Of a DNA stretch of 64,000 bases, positions 44,890 through 58,137 are shown piece after piece. The stretch comes from Mytilus edulis. Taxonomy: Eukaryota > Mollusca > Bivalvia > Mytilida > Mytilidae. Below the pieces are notes generated by a model, which was not told the origin of the DNA, did no database searches, and saw nothing but the letters and a program-made list of their open reading frames with translations. Each line of letters starts with the position of its first letter. Position 1 is the stretch's first letter. Where the stretch lies: NCBI RefSeq assembly GCF_963676685.1, contig NC_092348.1, positions 16,629,531 to 16,693,530 on the forward strand, given 5' to 3'. The position numbers were made by a program, and so were the translations under genes.

Positions 44890-47279
44890 CATAAAAAGTT
44901 AAAGAATGGAAAAGTAAGAAACAGCTGGGGAAAAAATTCAAAATTACGTTATTATTATCACGATAAATTATCCTGAAAGGAGATGTGTATACTGAGGATA
45001 AAATTAGTTTTGGTCTCTAAAACCCAATCTTGAAAACTTAAACGATATCATACTTATTTTAATGGTATGTATTTGATAAAATATGTTTATGCAAGTTTGG
45101 ATTTGATTTTACACTATGCCATAAATAGCAGGTATCAAACGAGATTTTTTTTTTAAATATATGTATATATATATACTGATTACACTTTGGTTCATGTATC
45201 GTGCCATAAATATGTCATAATATTTTATCGAAGTGGTTATTGTAAAATAAATCCAAGTATAATATATACTGATTGCGGAAGTAAACCCGAAGTGTTTATC
45301 TACTATTAGTTATATATAATATATACATCATGGTATTATGTTATTTTTAGAATTAATTTATGATTATTGTAGGATAAAACATCATAAAGTCTTATACACA
45401 TAAAAATAAGAGGCTGTTGTACGATTGCAATTAAGTCCTCTCACTAAAAATGATAACAGTGATAAATGTTAGTCAATTTCCTGTACCAGCTTGTTAATGA
45501 AGTTAATTTAACACGAAGATAACAAATATTTCCATTTATGCACAGAAAATATATGATGTTATTTATCATACTTTTTAACAATGTTCATTTACCATTTTGT
45601 TAACAATGGCAAAAGTGTACGTTACAATGTATGAATATAAAGTATTTTTATATGGACATTTTTCATTCAGAATAGGAAAAAATATAATTAGGCGCGTTTG
45701 GTTTTTATATTAAGGGAATTTCACGAGCATTAGTAGTAGTTGAAATTTATTTAACACAAACGTATTATGTTTAGTGAAATGATATATTTGGTTTTTTTTT
45801 CTTGGTTAAATCAGTCAAATTATAACTATTGTATAAGATGACCATCATCACTTTATCATTATATTTTTTGGATCATAAATAACTAAAAAAAAGAAATATC
45901 TATTCAATGTTTTGGGCTAAGATGATTCCATGGAGTGTTAATAAAATATGCGAAAATAATAATTAAAAGTCACTTTGGTAATGTATTGAACTATATTTTA
46001 CGTTTTTTTTTTAAATATCTATTTGCATGCTGCATGGAACATGCTCTTTTTTATTGGCTATTGTTTATTATGTTTTTTATATTCGGTGAAAGCTGAACAG
46101 AGCTTCTTACGTTTAAATTGTCTGTCAATATACCGCATCAAAATAATGTTTAACTTGCTTTACTTACTTACTGTCTCTTCTTTATTTTTATCTCCGTAGT
46201 ATGCATGAAGGTATATGTTAGAAAAAAATTATTGTAAAAACAATAAATATCATATGACCTTCAAGTTGTGTGAGACCTGCGCTTTTGGTCATTAAACTTT
46301 ACTCTGTGCTCGTAGTGCATAATATGTTCTCGAAACACTAAATGGAAAAAAGTAGTATTACATTTTCCAATCTTTAGGTTGGCCTTACGTATATCCAAAA
46401 ACAGCTGAAACAAGAATGTGTTCCAGGTACACGAATACCCGACTCGCACTATCATTTTCTATGTTCAGTGGACCGTGAAATTGGGCTAAACCCTATAATT
46501 TAGCATTAAAATTAAAAAGATCATATCATAGGGAACATGTATACTAAGTTTGAAGTCGATTTGACTTCAACTTCATCAAAAACTACCTTGACCAAAAACT
46601 TTAACCTGAAGCGGGACAGACGGACGAACGAACGGACGCACAGATCAGAAAACATAATGCCCCTCTACTATCGTAGGTGGGGCATAAGGCATAAAAAAGT
46701 CAACTTAGGAGCGCTGTGATTGGATGTCAAAGTTAAATATTTTTTTAAAATTTATTCATGAATAATGACGGTGTGTATATTTACAATATAAATTTTGAAA
46801 CCAACTGAAACATTTTCTTGAGAATTATTTGAAAAGAATTTCAAATTTCCAAAACTTTGACGTAAATTGACGCCGGACATGGATATCATATGTAAATAAC
46901 GGGGAAAAGACCATCTTTTTTTTTATATATGTATATACATTTGTTACACAATGTTTCTCAGTGTACCTGTGCCAAAAATATGTCATTATATTTTACCGAA
47001 GTGGTTATTGTAAAATCGAACCAAAAATTAGATATACCCACGAGGACGATGCCCTGAAGTGTGTATCTAGTAGCAGAAACATATAATACAAGTTTCTGCT
47101 AGTTGTAATATACAACATGATAATAGGTTTGATTATCAATGAAAAGTCAATGGAAACACATTGAGGGATTGGGCAACCTACTTACCACATTTTTCGTATC
47201 ACTCATTTTTATCACACTCTTAGTGTGAAACAAAAAATATCTCTTCACGCGGGAATAATTACATTAGATGTATGTTTCA
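44890..47279. other. Intergenic with repeats
   Basis: No gene. The stretches 45,130-45,260 and 46,915-47,040 are diverged copies of one another (both with AAATATGTCAT and GAAGTGGTTATTGTAAAAT). The stretch 46,460-46,690 is a bivalve dispersed repeat (ACTACCTTGACCAAAAACTT, CCCCTCTACTATCGTAGGTG), which produces a spurious small frame at 46,537-46,719. Confidence 0.55.
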
Positions 47280-47620
47280 TTATAATACGTTATTCTGATT
47301 GGCTAACTAGCAATCTCTTGATATTCCTTAATCAATTGCATTACACAATGCAACTTTTCATTCATGATGACACGAGGTCCCACAATAAAGTGCACAGGTA
47401 AATGAAATAAAAACTTGATAAAAGGCGCGTTTTCATGATCCTATAAGTAAAAATGTAATTATAAGTATTGAATGCCTTTTCTGTAACTTTATAGGGTTGT
47501 AAAAGCGTTGACCGTGCGCACATTTTTAGTGGAAGCGCTTCATACAAAATGTACTTCGGTCAACGCTTTTACACCCCAATAAATTTACAAAAAAGAGCAT
47601 TCAATTCTTAAATAAAATAA
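47280..47620 (+). repeat. Dispersed repeat R, third copy, with hairpin
   Basis: It matches 28,633-28,985. An inverted repeat lies at 47,494-47,514 and 47,557-47,577 (arm TGTAAAAGCGTTGACCG), with a 42-nt loop; the two other copies keep only degraded forms. Confidence 0.72.
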
Positions 47621-50454
47621 CAAACTAGAACAATCGAACGTGACAATGTTGAACGTTTCTTTCTATTCTGATTCACTTGAAGAAGTCAGTTTACAATCGC
47701 ACGAAAATCACTAATTATGTAGTGTTCTCATAAGTTATTGAAGATAAGCTCGTATCACCTGGTAACCATAGTTTAAGAACGCGGTAGTCAGAATACTTAT
47801 ATTTTTACATAAAGAAAGTCTGTATAAACTATAATTTATTCAAACAAAGAATTGTACACACGGATTAAGTCATATTTTTTCCTGTGTGCGTAGTTTCAAT
47901 ATTTCCTGTCGATCCAATAACTTTTCAAATTTTCTACTGATTGGTCGGTTTTAGATTATACACATAAGGATGTTTGTGCGCGAATTTGAGACCAAAACCT
48001 TTACAGCTTATTTTGCCAATTTACACAGTAAATTATTATGAAAGTGACTCAATGTGGGCAATCTTGATTTTTTGTAAAATTCCAGCAAGTTTCCCTCCAA
48101 CTTATCGGCTATCCCTGTTACGCTCCCTAAGTGCATGGTTGTATTTATTCTTCAAGGTGTTTGCTATCAACCATATTTGTTCCTATACACATAATGCGTC
48201 ATACTCTACTAGGCTTGTGGATGTTTCGGCCCCGAAGGTATCACCCAGGTATCTTGAATAACACATAACAACATTTTATTAGACAGTTTATAATTCATTT
48301 CGTAAATACATATCTAAATAAATTATGAAGATAGTACTTAGATGAGCAGGAGAAACAGCAAATGTTTTACCCCGAATCAAAACACCACAAGACGAAAATT
48401 GTTTAAACCTTGAAGAACAAGCGTGATTCAACTTGAAAACAATCCATTTTTTCTACTTCCGTTTGCTTTTTACACCAGTTTGAACCAATTCTAATGTACA
48501 TGATATCCTGTCACCTTCCTTTGATGATGCACCAAAAGCTATGAAACATTTTTTTACATTCAGATAGATGTTCTAATTCAACAAAAATTTTCAATCATTT
48601 AGAACATATTTTTTTAAAAATTTTGCTGCATGTACTAGATTGATTGAGTTTTAGTTGCTTAACGTCCAGTTCAGGACGATCTATGTACTAGACACTGGAG
48701 TTGTAAAAACGAAGCCTAAGGATAGATAAATAAAGGAAAATTTGGACTGCCATTGGAAAAAGAGCGTATGTTGGATATAGGCAGACATTTCGTCTTGCAG
48801 CAGGTCACCTCCTGACCCCTCCGAGATGTTGGAAGTGACACTTACTACCGGAACCATGCATCCGATCTAACGTTCCTATTCCGTCAGGACACGGCATGTT
48901 TATGCATCCCGCAACAGACTGACTCCCACTTAATATGCACATAAATACCGTTGTGAAGTCTTCAAATCTCAAACTTCAAGATCATTATTTGTGTTTTGTG
49001 TTATTTTAAAAAGAATGAAAACTGATGATAATCAAATTCTGACTTATTCAATTGTCGAGTTCCAGAAGATTCATAATACAATATTTTGATATATTGGATC
49101 AAAATATCTCAATACCGGTACTATGATTTTAGACAATTTATAAAAAAGTAAATTTTCTATAAATAAAGCTCAAACACATCAAACGAACATTGATTTACCT
49201 CACTAAAAAGCTGTTCCGGTGCAATCCGTGTACAACATGACTGATGATGTTACTAGATTGAGGATCAATAAAAAAAAAACCTCTCAATCATCTTGAACAA
49301 CTAAAAGTTAAAGAGACTGTGACAAATAAAACTTTGTGGTCGTTTCAGAGATCATTGATCATCATAATTGAAAAATAATTGTAACTTCCTTCTTAAGGTC
49401 ATTTGGTAAACCTAAACTAGATTAATTTATCATTTGCAATAATGGTGTTCCTTACACTTTGGTTAAAAAAGAAAGAGATTGGGAAATATGGTTGAAAAAA
49501 GATAGATTGGTTAATAAACGGTCAAAACGATTGATACATATAGTGCTATAAAGGCTATGCCAAGAGACATTTCAGATTTTCCTCACCTATCTCCAGAGAT
49601 TTTGCATATTTTTGTTTCATAATTATGATACCTTATGTAATGTGCCAATGGTGAATAAGGATCTGCTGACTCTTCAAAAGCAAAACTCAGACCATTCCAA
49701 GTTTTGGTTGGTGGGGTTTGTGTTGCTGAAGCTTTCTGTGTACCGTTTTAGTTTTTCGTGTTGTTAGTATCTCTCCGACTTATGATCTTTGAATGTCCCA
49801 TTGTTATTTTCCGTCCTCTTTTTAAATTCCCGATTGTATATTTTGAAATGTGTTTTTCACAGCATCTTTACACAAACAGAAATAAGACTGTTGATTCTAA
49901 TCAATAAAAAAAAAGAACATGTGATTGTCAGTGACACAACTCTGCACAATAGACCAAATGACATTAACAACTTAAGTACTCCGCACGGCGTTCAACAATG
50001 AGCAAATCCTATAGCATACTTCAATTCCTGAAAAGAATGTCGAGAAGATGTCAAAATGACACACGATTGATTTCGTTTAAGAATTCGGGCGAACAATTCT
50101 TGAAAATCCCAATGTCGGACGTACGGTCCAATAAGTGCTATTATATGGACCATAATTACTTTGTAACAACCTCGGTGGTCGCAATATATAGGGTATGATG
50201 CTTGCAAGCTAACCGGTTCAAACCAACAATTCTAAAATGGGTATATGACACATTATAGCTAACACTCGACATTCATGTGCAAAGATGCTGCACGAAGTCA
50301 AAATTAGAGGTACGGGCATGAAATTGTTTTTAAAAAAATGAGTGATTTCGTGCTGACATGTTAAAAATACCAATCATCAAGTCTGCTCAATGAATAAAAA
50401 CATGATCAATATTTAATTCACAAAAACATTGTCTGACCTTGCAAACCTCATTAC
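47621..50454. other. Intergenic with repeat remnants
   Basis: No gene. The stretch 48,640-48,910 contains a bivalve repeat (TGCTTAACGTCCAG, also TCAGGACGATCTATGTACTA). The stretch 49,630-49,825 is a diverged Penelope-like 3' untranslated segment on the plus strand (TTTTGGTTGGTGGGGTTTGT, then TCCGTCCTCTTTTTAA), comparable to 9,790-9,992. The stretch 49,915-50,030 is the GCCAATGAGAC-type repeat in diverged form. Elsewhere nothing is recognised. Confidence 0.55.
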
Positions 50455-50890
50455 AAGGTTCATTAATTCATTAATTAAAGCTCCATACTAGGTTAAATAT
50501 TGATCAATTAAAACCAATACTAGGTTAGTATTCATCAATTAAAAGCCCATACTAGGTTAAATATTCATTAATAAAACACCATATTAGGTAAATATTCATC
50601 AATCAAAACACCATATAAGGTTAATATTCATTAATTAAAATCCAATACTAGGTTAAATATTCATTTATGAACACCATATTAGGTTAAATACAGTGGCGGA
50701 TCCAGAACTTTGCCTAAAGGGGGGGGGGGGGGGGGCGCTGACTGACCTATTAGGGGGGGGGGGACCCGCTCCAGTCATGCTTCAGTGATTCCCTATATAA
50801 TCAACCAAATTTTTCCCACGAAAGGGGGGCCGGGCCCCCCAGCCCCCCCCCCCCCCCTGGATCCGCCTATGAAATATTCATTAATTCGTC
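50455..50890. repeat. Tandem repeat of about 33-bp units, split by a MITE
   Basis: About seven units of the form CCATACTAGGTTAAATATTC with ATTAATTAAAA spacers at 50,455-50,690. The array resumes after the insertion at 50,872 (AAATATTCATTAATTCGTCC). Confidence 0.8.
50691..50871. mobile_element. Short MITE with CAGTGGCGGATCCAG ends
   Basis: It is 181 bp, with ends CAGTGGCGGATCCAG and CTGGATCCGCCTATG as inverted repeats, poly-G and poly-C runs inside, and AAATA on both sides as a possible 5-bp target duplication. A related end (GCGGCGGATCCTGGATTTTG) occurs at 63,708. Homopolymer lengths may be unreliable. Confidence 0.75.
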
Positions 50891-51010
50891 CACCATCAAC
50901 CCATTATCTACTTGTATACAGATTAATCATTGAAATCTGTCATGCAACAACCTAATGGGGAAAATGTATTTGATAGATCATAAGTGTCTAGAAAAGGCAA
51001 ATACTAATAG

Positions 51011-51126
51011 TTACATAGTGTGCTAGTGACCTAATACGGTATATATGGGGTCAGTAAATTCCATATGGGGTGAGAGCGAATTAGCGTATTAGTCACTACC
51101 GTATTAGTCACTAGTACACTATGTAA
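51011..51126. mobile_element. 116-bp fold-back MITE
   Basis: The arms TTACATAGTGTGCTAGTGAC and its near-complement at the right (ending CACTATGTAA) fold over about 30 bp each, including the inner AATACGGTA. No coding capacity. Confidence 0.75.
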
Positions 51127-51369
51127 CGAATTTATCTTACCGACTATCTTAACTTGTGAAATTTAGACCTATCAAAATGAGCAAGTCCTCAATACTGTTA
51201 GCATTAAGAAACTACTTCCATTGACCCTACAAAAACAGATACAAATGTACCAACAATAACAACTTGTGAGATTTAAATGTGTTATATGAATTTATTTCAA
51301 TCTTGATCATCAATTTCTTCGTCTGTTGAAACCTTTACGATTTTTTTCTCAGTACCGTTTTGTTTTTAT

Positions 51370-51512
51370 AAAGGGACGTAACACCACTACTAACCGTGTA
51401 TGAAATAAGCCCCGCCTCCCTACTACCTTACATGGAATATAAAGGGACGCAACTCCACTACTAGCCGTGTATGAGATAAGCCCCGCCTCCCTACTAACCT
51501 ATTATCAAATAT
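51370..51512. repeat. Two tandem units of about 71 bp
   Basis: The units 51,370-51,440 and 51,441-51,512 both contain AAAGGGACG, CCGTGTATGA and TAAGCCCCGCCTCCCTACTA. Locally GC-rich compared with the surroundings. Confidence 0.8.
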
Positions 51513-52310
51513 ACACAGTCTCCACGAGGGCGCTTTTAACCAATCACATTCCTAGAAATGTATAGGAGGTAAGATAAAAAATAATATATCTTCTTTTTCA
51601 TTCAAATACGGGAGTAGACTTCTAGGTAATAATGTAAAACTTCTTGGAACTTATTGTTTTTTTTTATTGGTCTTTTAAATAGATAAATATGTACTCCTTA
51701 CCTCTTATGTAATGTTATAATCTATAAACAACAAATATGTAGTGGATTGACCAAGCCAACACATTTTCAACTTTAATGGACCACCCTACCCGTAGGCTTA
51801 ATTATGACTTTTTGGAAAGAGAAATGACTATTCTTTATATTTTGCCTGGTCGTAAATATGAAATATGTTGCATTTTTTTTTAAATAAGGTCAAAGGTTAG
51901 TGATTGAGTTTTTCACTATTATCAATTTATTTCACAAGAGGTTATAAAAAGTCTCCCAAAAATATCTGAATTGTTACTAAACAAGAAATTCATAATAAAA
52001 TAAACTGTGACACTTCATTTTCAATTTAATTTGAAAATAATGAAACTTTTAACATCGCATGTACTTCTAAAGATATATTTCTGAATTGTACGGGATTTAT
52101 AAAAAGAATCGAAGTCAATTTGGTTTTGCTTTGATGTAGATTTATTGCAAGTCACAAATATTTCAAAAGGCAATTAAATCAAATGAGTTTAATGTTGGAC
52201 TAAAGTTTCAGCGTATATTCTAGCTCTATGAAGTTTTTAGGTTTTATGTGCCTTTGCCTTACAAAAGCACACATGGACCCCTTATATAAAGAGTGGTCGT
52301 ATGAGGTATT
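51513..52310. other. Intergenic, nothing recognised
   Basis: AT-rich sequence with no frame or repeat that I can support. Confidence 0.4.
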
Positions 52311-55181
52311 TTAACAAACAAAGGGCACGACATCTTTCGAAAACCTGACATCAGTCATTGTTTTCATCGTCGTCTTCTTCCAACTCAACAACACATCAGA
52401 TCCTTCACATGAACAAATATCATTGATATACGCGGATTTCTGTTGGTTGGATACACAATTATTATTGTAAGCTGTTTTCCCTTGTCCGTATACGAACAAA
52501 CAATGTCTTGAAGGAAATCTACTAAAATATGCCCCTCAAAGAAAACCGAGAGCAAGCCGTTTTTACCCTCTTACCAACCAGAGTCCAGTGGTAAGTATGA
52601 TCACTGGTTTAGCAATATGAGAGTTTATCAAAACTTGCGTTTGAAGCATTGCCCATGGGCTGTGCTGTAAAAACAATTTCACATGGGGGAATTTTTGCAT
52701 GACTGGCATCCTTTGTGGAGGCAAACTCCACCCTTAGCTCGTTTAGATCATCATGACGATACCTGAACTTTCCCTTCGGATCATACAATCAATGAGTCGA
52801 TAAATGCACTTTCAATGTTAACGGCGATTCCTTATCTCTCGTTTGAAAAGTTATCGGATTTGGCACAACTTGTTGGAATTTTTGTCCTGAATGCTCTTCA
52901 TCTTTATACTTGTTTGGCGTTCTAAATATTTAGATCTGAGCGTCACTGATGAGTCGTATGTAGACGAAACGCGCGTCTGGCATTTCAAGTTACATGTATA
53001 AGCCTGGTACCTTTTATAAATATTATCATAACTTGGAAGATTGAAAGAAGAGCAAATTTCCTCTTCAAGAAGATGAATTATATCACATTTGCAACATTTC
53101 CACATGGTACCATAATCATGGAACAGAGCTGAAGGTATAGGACCAATAGGATATGCCCATATTCTGACTACGGTCTCATTCTCACGAACATTAGCAAGAA
53201 CTAAATCACGACAAATTATTTTATCGAGTTTATATGTGCCTTTACAAAGTCGTCGAATTTACACTTGAGTTTGAGGTCTTGGTCGTATACTTATCATCGA
53301 AATTATAGAGAGAAGACCTCGACATAGGACTGTAGAAGACATGGGTTTCAGACTCATTAGAGCAGCCTTCCAGAAAAAGATTTAACCATCGTGTTGCCAC
53401 GTTCAATAGATTTAAGAAGAGAATCATGAACATTTATTGAGGCTTTCATTTCTGTAGAAATACTAGTATTTATCAATAGCTAAGGATGATCGGCAACGTT
53501 AAATGGATCGGTCATATTTGAATGCATAAACCCTATCAAATCAGAGACATTCTTCTTGTTTCATGTTATTACCGTTGGCTTGTTTTCTTTGTGTTCAATT
53601 TCTGCATCTGTGGCTAATCCCGATCTTGGTCTCATTTCAGAACCTAAATGCGCAAGGATGTGTCTTGTAAGCATCCATCGAAGTACAGCGTTTTTCCTTG
53701 TCAGTCCTATGATGCCTCTACAACCTTTATAATCTTTGATAATAGTTTTCTTTGTAGCCATATCACTCCAGATACCATTTAAGGCTCCATGTTTATGTCT
53801 GATTGAAAACTCATCTGACATAAAGATAGATTTTACCGTTGAGACAGATTTAACATATCCAGTATGTAGGCTGGTGTCCACCTAGCATAGTTTGTTCGAT
53901 TGGTAATGAAAAGGCATCGCAACATTGCAGCTAACATTTTCAAATGTAACAGCCACTAACTATTCAGTTCAGCCCTAATATGTTCTGTTACAATATATCA
54001 ACTGCACGAAAAAAACATATTCCAAAATGCGAAGGTTGATGATAGTTTACAAGAGTGTGTTCTGAATTCTTCAAACAATGGCAACATATGTTTTTTAAAA
54101 TTAGAAAAAAAACTGTGCAATACCTTCAGCGCTTTTGGGTGATTCAGCAAATGAACTGTGACATATTTGGTTCAATATTAATTAACGATTTTCGTCTTAA
54201 CACCAATTGAGAAATTCTTTTTAGTCTCATATACCAAAGTTCATCCTCGAACACGTCTGGAATAGACCATTTTACATTTGGGCCACAGCATACAATTAAT
54301 TATCAAATGTTTGCACAGCATTGTGTTGACCGGTTTGTTTTGACATATGTAAACTTTGTTTCATAGTAGTAAATGTTATTGCCATGTCGAGGCTAGACAT
54401 CCATGTTCCATTTTGAACCGGGTCTTACAAAAGGCTAAATCTAAAATTTCGCTCCATAGGCTACAGACGAAATTTTAGATTTAGCCTTTTGTAAGACTCG
54501 GTTCAAAATGGAACAATTTGTTTAGTGATTTCTGCAGAAAATGGAATCGAATCTAACTTTTGTCTCGAAAGAAGTCTCAGAAATACCAAAGACAGGACAG
54601 ATATATCTCGGTTTTCGATGAAACACGACATAATCTTCCCATCAACATTAGAATAACGAGGAGGTCCATACCGTTCTGTTCGCTCGTCGAAAGGTAAACA
54701 TGCCATAAGATTGGTATTCGAATAATTCAACGTCAAAGATCTTTCTAGTCCCCGTTTTACCTTTATGGAACTCATGTAGGCGTTTCGTGATTCGTTTTGA
54801 TACTAAAATACAACTCTAGTGAAATGTTTTTTTTACCATCGATCGTTTCAGCATTTAAGTCAATATTTTCTGCTCCCTCCTGTATAATACGACCACCTTT
54901 TCTCAATACAACAATACCATTAGGTACATAGGACATGTCTTGGATTCTGTCTATTTCCAAATTTGCTAAACTAGTCCGATGTCTACGTAATTCAGAATAG
55001 GATGCACAAAAACCATAAGAGTTTGGATTTTCAAATAATTTTCATGGTTCAATCGTAATGCCAATGCAAGATGATATGGGGTTAACAGGTTTATGTTTAA
55101 AGCAAGTATGCATTCTGTTATTGTCAGTACTTTTCGCAGTTTGTCGAGTGGAAGTTTAAAAACATTACTACAATCTTTCAA
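52311..55181 (-). pseudogene. Broken antisense coding region of an uncharacterised invertebrate family
   Basis: On the minus strand, consecutive short frames in shifting phase read like one decayed large protein. They are 55,181-54,966, 54,960-54,772 (DMSYVPNGIVVLRKGGRIIQ, then DLNAETIDGKKN), 54,775-54,503 (LNYSNTNLMACLPFDERTER, then NVDGKIMSCFIENRD), and 53,881-53,561 (HGALNGIWSDMATKKTIIKD, then CRGIIGLTRKNAVLRW). From memory, similar segments occur in large uncharacterised proteins repeated in bivalve and cnidarian genomes; their role is unknown to me. Every segment is interrupted by stops. The stretch 52,925-52,990 is a separate dispersed repeat (GAGCGTCACTGATGAGTCGT, then ACGAAACGCGCGTCTGG), and a hairpin at 54,405-54,514 interrupts the 3' side. 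No function can be assigned. Confidence 0.5.
54405..54514. repeat. Near-perfect 47-bp inverted repeat (hairpin)
   Basis: The left arm is 54,405-54,451, the loop 54,452-54,467 (16 nt) and the right arm 54,468-54,514. The arms match at 46 of 47 positions; the outer part reads GTTCCATTTTGAACCGGGTC. Confidence 0.9.
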
Positions 55182-56743
55182 TGAGCATCAGAATAACGAG
55201 GAGGTCCATATCATATTCATTGAACTATAATGCAAATTTAAAATTCCTCATTAAAGTTAATTTATAAGAACTACTGACTTGGAATGGCTCCGAAACTTTA
55301 GAATAGAAAGTTTAAAACATTTTAATTCGGAAAATCATGAAATTATCAATGTAATCTAAAGCTACAAATGTTGTAACCACTTCGTTAAAATAATAGTGTG
55401 CTTTCGCTAAACCGAGTGAAAATGGACAAAATTTAGAAAAAAATAAGGAATTCTTTTTTAACATAATTAATAAACAATTAAACTCTGTATAAAATGCAAA
55501 ATCATATGTCAAAAGACTAAAAAAAAGTAACAAAACTCAATTTTTTTCCAATCTTGAAATCTGAAAAAGTATCCAAATGTCTTTTTTCTTTCCATTTTAT
55601 AAAAAAACTACACCGCATTCAATGTTTACGACCGGGCAATAAAGTTAGCTTAAGGTATTGGCTTTGCAAAAAAATCGTTTTTAGCCTGCAGGTATGCCGG
55701 TCCATTAAAGTTGTAAAATAAGAACCTTTTTCTTGATCCGTCACTCCACTAATGATAGTTATGAGCTTTAAAAGATATATTAAGAAGGACCATCGTTATT
55801 AAACTGTAATCAAAGATCGAGATAACAAAGGGTGGGGGATTATTACTCGATATCATATATTTGATTTACACTGAAATGTGATTGGATGAATGAATAGTTG
55901 ATGATATCAAAAAACTAAAACTAAACATAGGAGCAGCATGGTCCGTACTCAAGAACTTAAATGAATTTTTGCATGAACTATGCGTTGTTCGTTGTTGTTT
56001 ATCTTCAGTTTATTTCAGTGTCAGTTTTTTTTTAGAATTGCCGACTTACTCTAAAGAGATTTCTAATGTTATACTTTTTATGAAAATTGAAGAGAAATAA
56101 ATGGTTTCTGTCTATGAAAATAACTTTACGAAATCCTACCACTTGATATAGCGTCAGAGTTTAATTAATCTACCATAATGCTACCACTTTTATAGCCTCA
56201 GACTTAACATAACAAAATCCTACCACTTGTATAGCATCAGAGTTAAATCTGAGAAAATGCTACCACTTTTATTCAGGAAAAGTACGGGATAGTAATAACA
56301 CTAGTACTTTAAGAAAATAAGAACAAGAGTCTTAAATTAAAACAAATTACAATGTCTAGTATTCGTTTTTGTCAATCACTCAATTATTTTTTATTCATTC
56401 CAAAAGTCGTTCAAGTAAATGCGTTTTATCTGACAGAACATTTTTAAGTACGTTTGATACATAAAAGAGAGGATAATTATACTAAAGGGACATTCAAACT
56501 TACCAGTCAAAAATAAACTTACAACAGTATACAAACTAATGTTTTAAGTTGTGAGTCCTACGTTCGTTCCTTCACTACAACTGTTCATTTTGAGAAATTA
56601 ACAAATGTGGATGAAAATCCACCAATTCATTTGATTTCTTGTTACTGTAGTGATGTTTTATTAATTCTAAACCATTAAAAGGGGATATTACACAAACAAT
56701 TATTCTAATGAATGTATAGAACACAAGCGTCTATAGTATATGA
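55182..56743. other. Intergenic; small minisatellite
   Basis: No gene. The stretch 55,193-55,210 repeats the words AATAACGAGGAGGTCCATA found at 54,651-54,670. The stretch 56,131-56,272 holds about four units of roughly 40-46 bp with CTACCACTT, TATAGC and TCAGA. Confidence 0.5.
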
Positions 56744-57081
56744 TGCCCTGATGAGGCCATTTCGCCTTTTCGCGTTTTCGCATTCTCCTTTAACTTTCAC
56801 GCAAAATCGAGAAATCAAGAAATCCGGAACGAAATCGAAAACATAAAGTGGGAAAATGAGAAATATAGAAATTAAGAAAGCAAAATCGCTAAAACGCAAA
56901 GGCATCCGGATAAAACGGGAAACGAAATATATTTCACGATTTTAAGTTTTCGCGTTTTTGCTTTCTTGATTTCGCGATTTCGCTTTCGATTTTCGGATTC
57001 CCGATTTCTCAATTTGGAGTTTGCATAGTGAAAGGAGAAAACGCGAAAACGCAAAATGTTGAAATTGCCGCATCCGGCCAC
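56744..57081. mobile_element. MITE-like element with self-complementary CGCGTTTTCG repeats
   Basis: The ends are imperfect inverted repeats: left TGCCCTGATGAGGCCATTTC, right reversed TGGCCGGATGCGGCAATTTC. The inside alternates GCGTTTTCGC-type words with their complements, so the whole 340 bp can fold back. CpG-rich relative to the flanks. Confidence 0.7.
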
Positions 57082-58137
57082 CATAATAATGAGATAATGA
57101 GAAATAAATAGGTGCCTCCAATACACCAAAAACTTGACTACAACAGGACTACAAATGAATTTGGAGTACATTTCAGGAATCTCTCATTTAGCTTGTCTTT
57201 CCTTTTAAGATAATCTGCACAAACATATATATTCTTCCCATGGGTCCATGACATTTTTATATATAAACAATATATTAACCATTGAAGACCAACACATGCC
57301 TATACAATATAAGTAAACTATAAGTATTTCGTACAATTCAAAGTTAAATTATTTACACAGTTAATTTATACATTCGACTAAATCATATGAATCTTCTATG
57401 AATCCTTTTTAATTCTTAGTTCTCTTAAACTACGAAAACATTTAATCCACAATATATCTTTGTCATGTAAGTTATGGCGTTTAAAGATTGGTACATCACA
57501 CGTGAACTGTAGCACATAAAGTACTTTTCTAATAAACCTGTTAAAAATAAGTTATTTACACGAATTGATGTACATCCATATAAAAGGCAATAGCTCGTAA
57601 AACAATTAAGTGATCTACAAAAAAAAAGATGAATTGCAATACAATTAAGTTTCTTTGTAATTACAATGCTTTGATCTCAGTGGATGGTCGAAACACAAAT
57701 CGTGATTTGTATTATTACTTCAATTTTTCGGCAGCAGAAGGAGCTTCATTTTCTAAAAGGGTGATAATTTATTTAACAATGTATATGTTGCATCATAATT
57801 CAATGAAAATGTACATAATCTTCTTGTAAAATTATTTTGTTTCTGCTTTTTGTAATTATATCGTTTTGCCTTAATAAATGAAATTGAACTCGTGTTCTAC
57901 GTTAATTTATTGCATAATAGATATAACAATACATATAAATAACCGACTAAATTGATGTTTAAAGTTTTTTTCATTTCAGTAATTTTCATTTTGTTGTGCC
58001 TGTATTTTGGTTAGTTCGATATTACTATTCTCAGTGTGTTTTTAGGCCTACTTTTAAAGAATATGATTGGAAACTCAATATAATTTATTAACACATGAAT
58101 AAATATTTTTCATTATCTCTCTTAGACTATCACCAAA
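57082..58137. other. Upstream region of the tyrosinase gene
   Basis: No gene. AT-rich; no TATA box or other promoter element could be singled out with confidence. Confidence 0.4.

Noticed and set aside
46537..46719. Frame of 60 codons
   Set aside because: Falls entirely in a common dispersed repeat.
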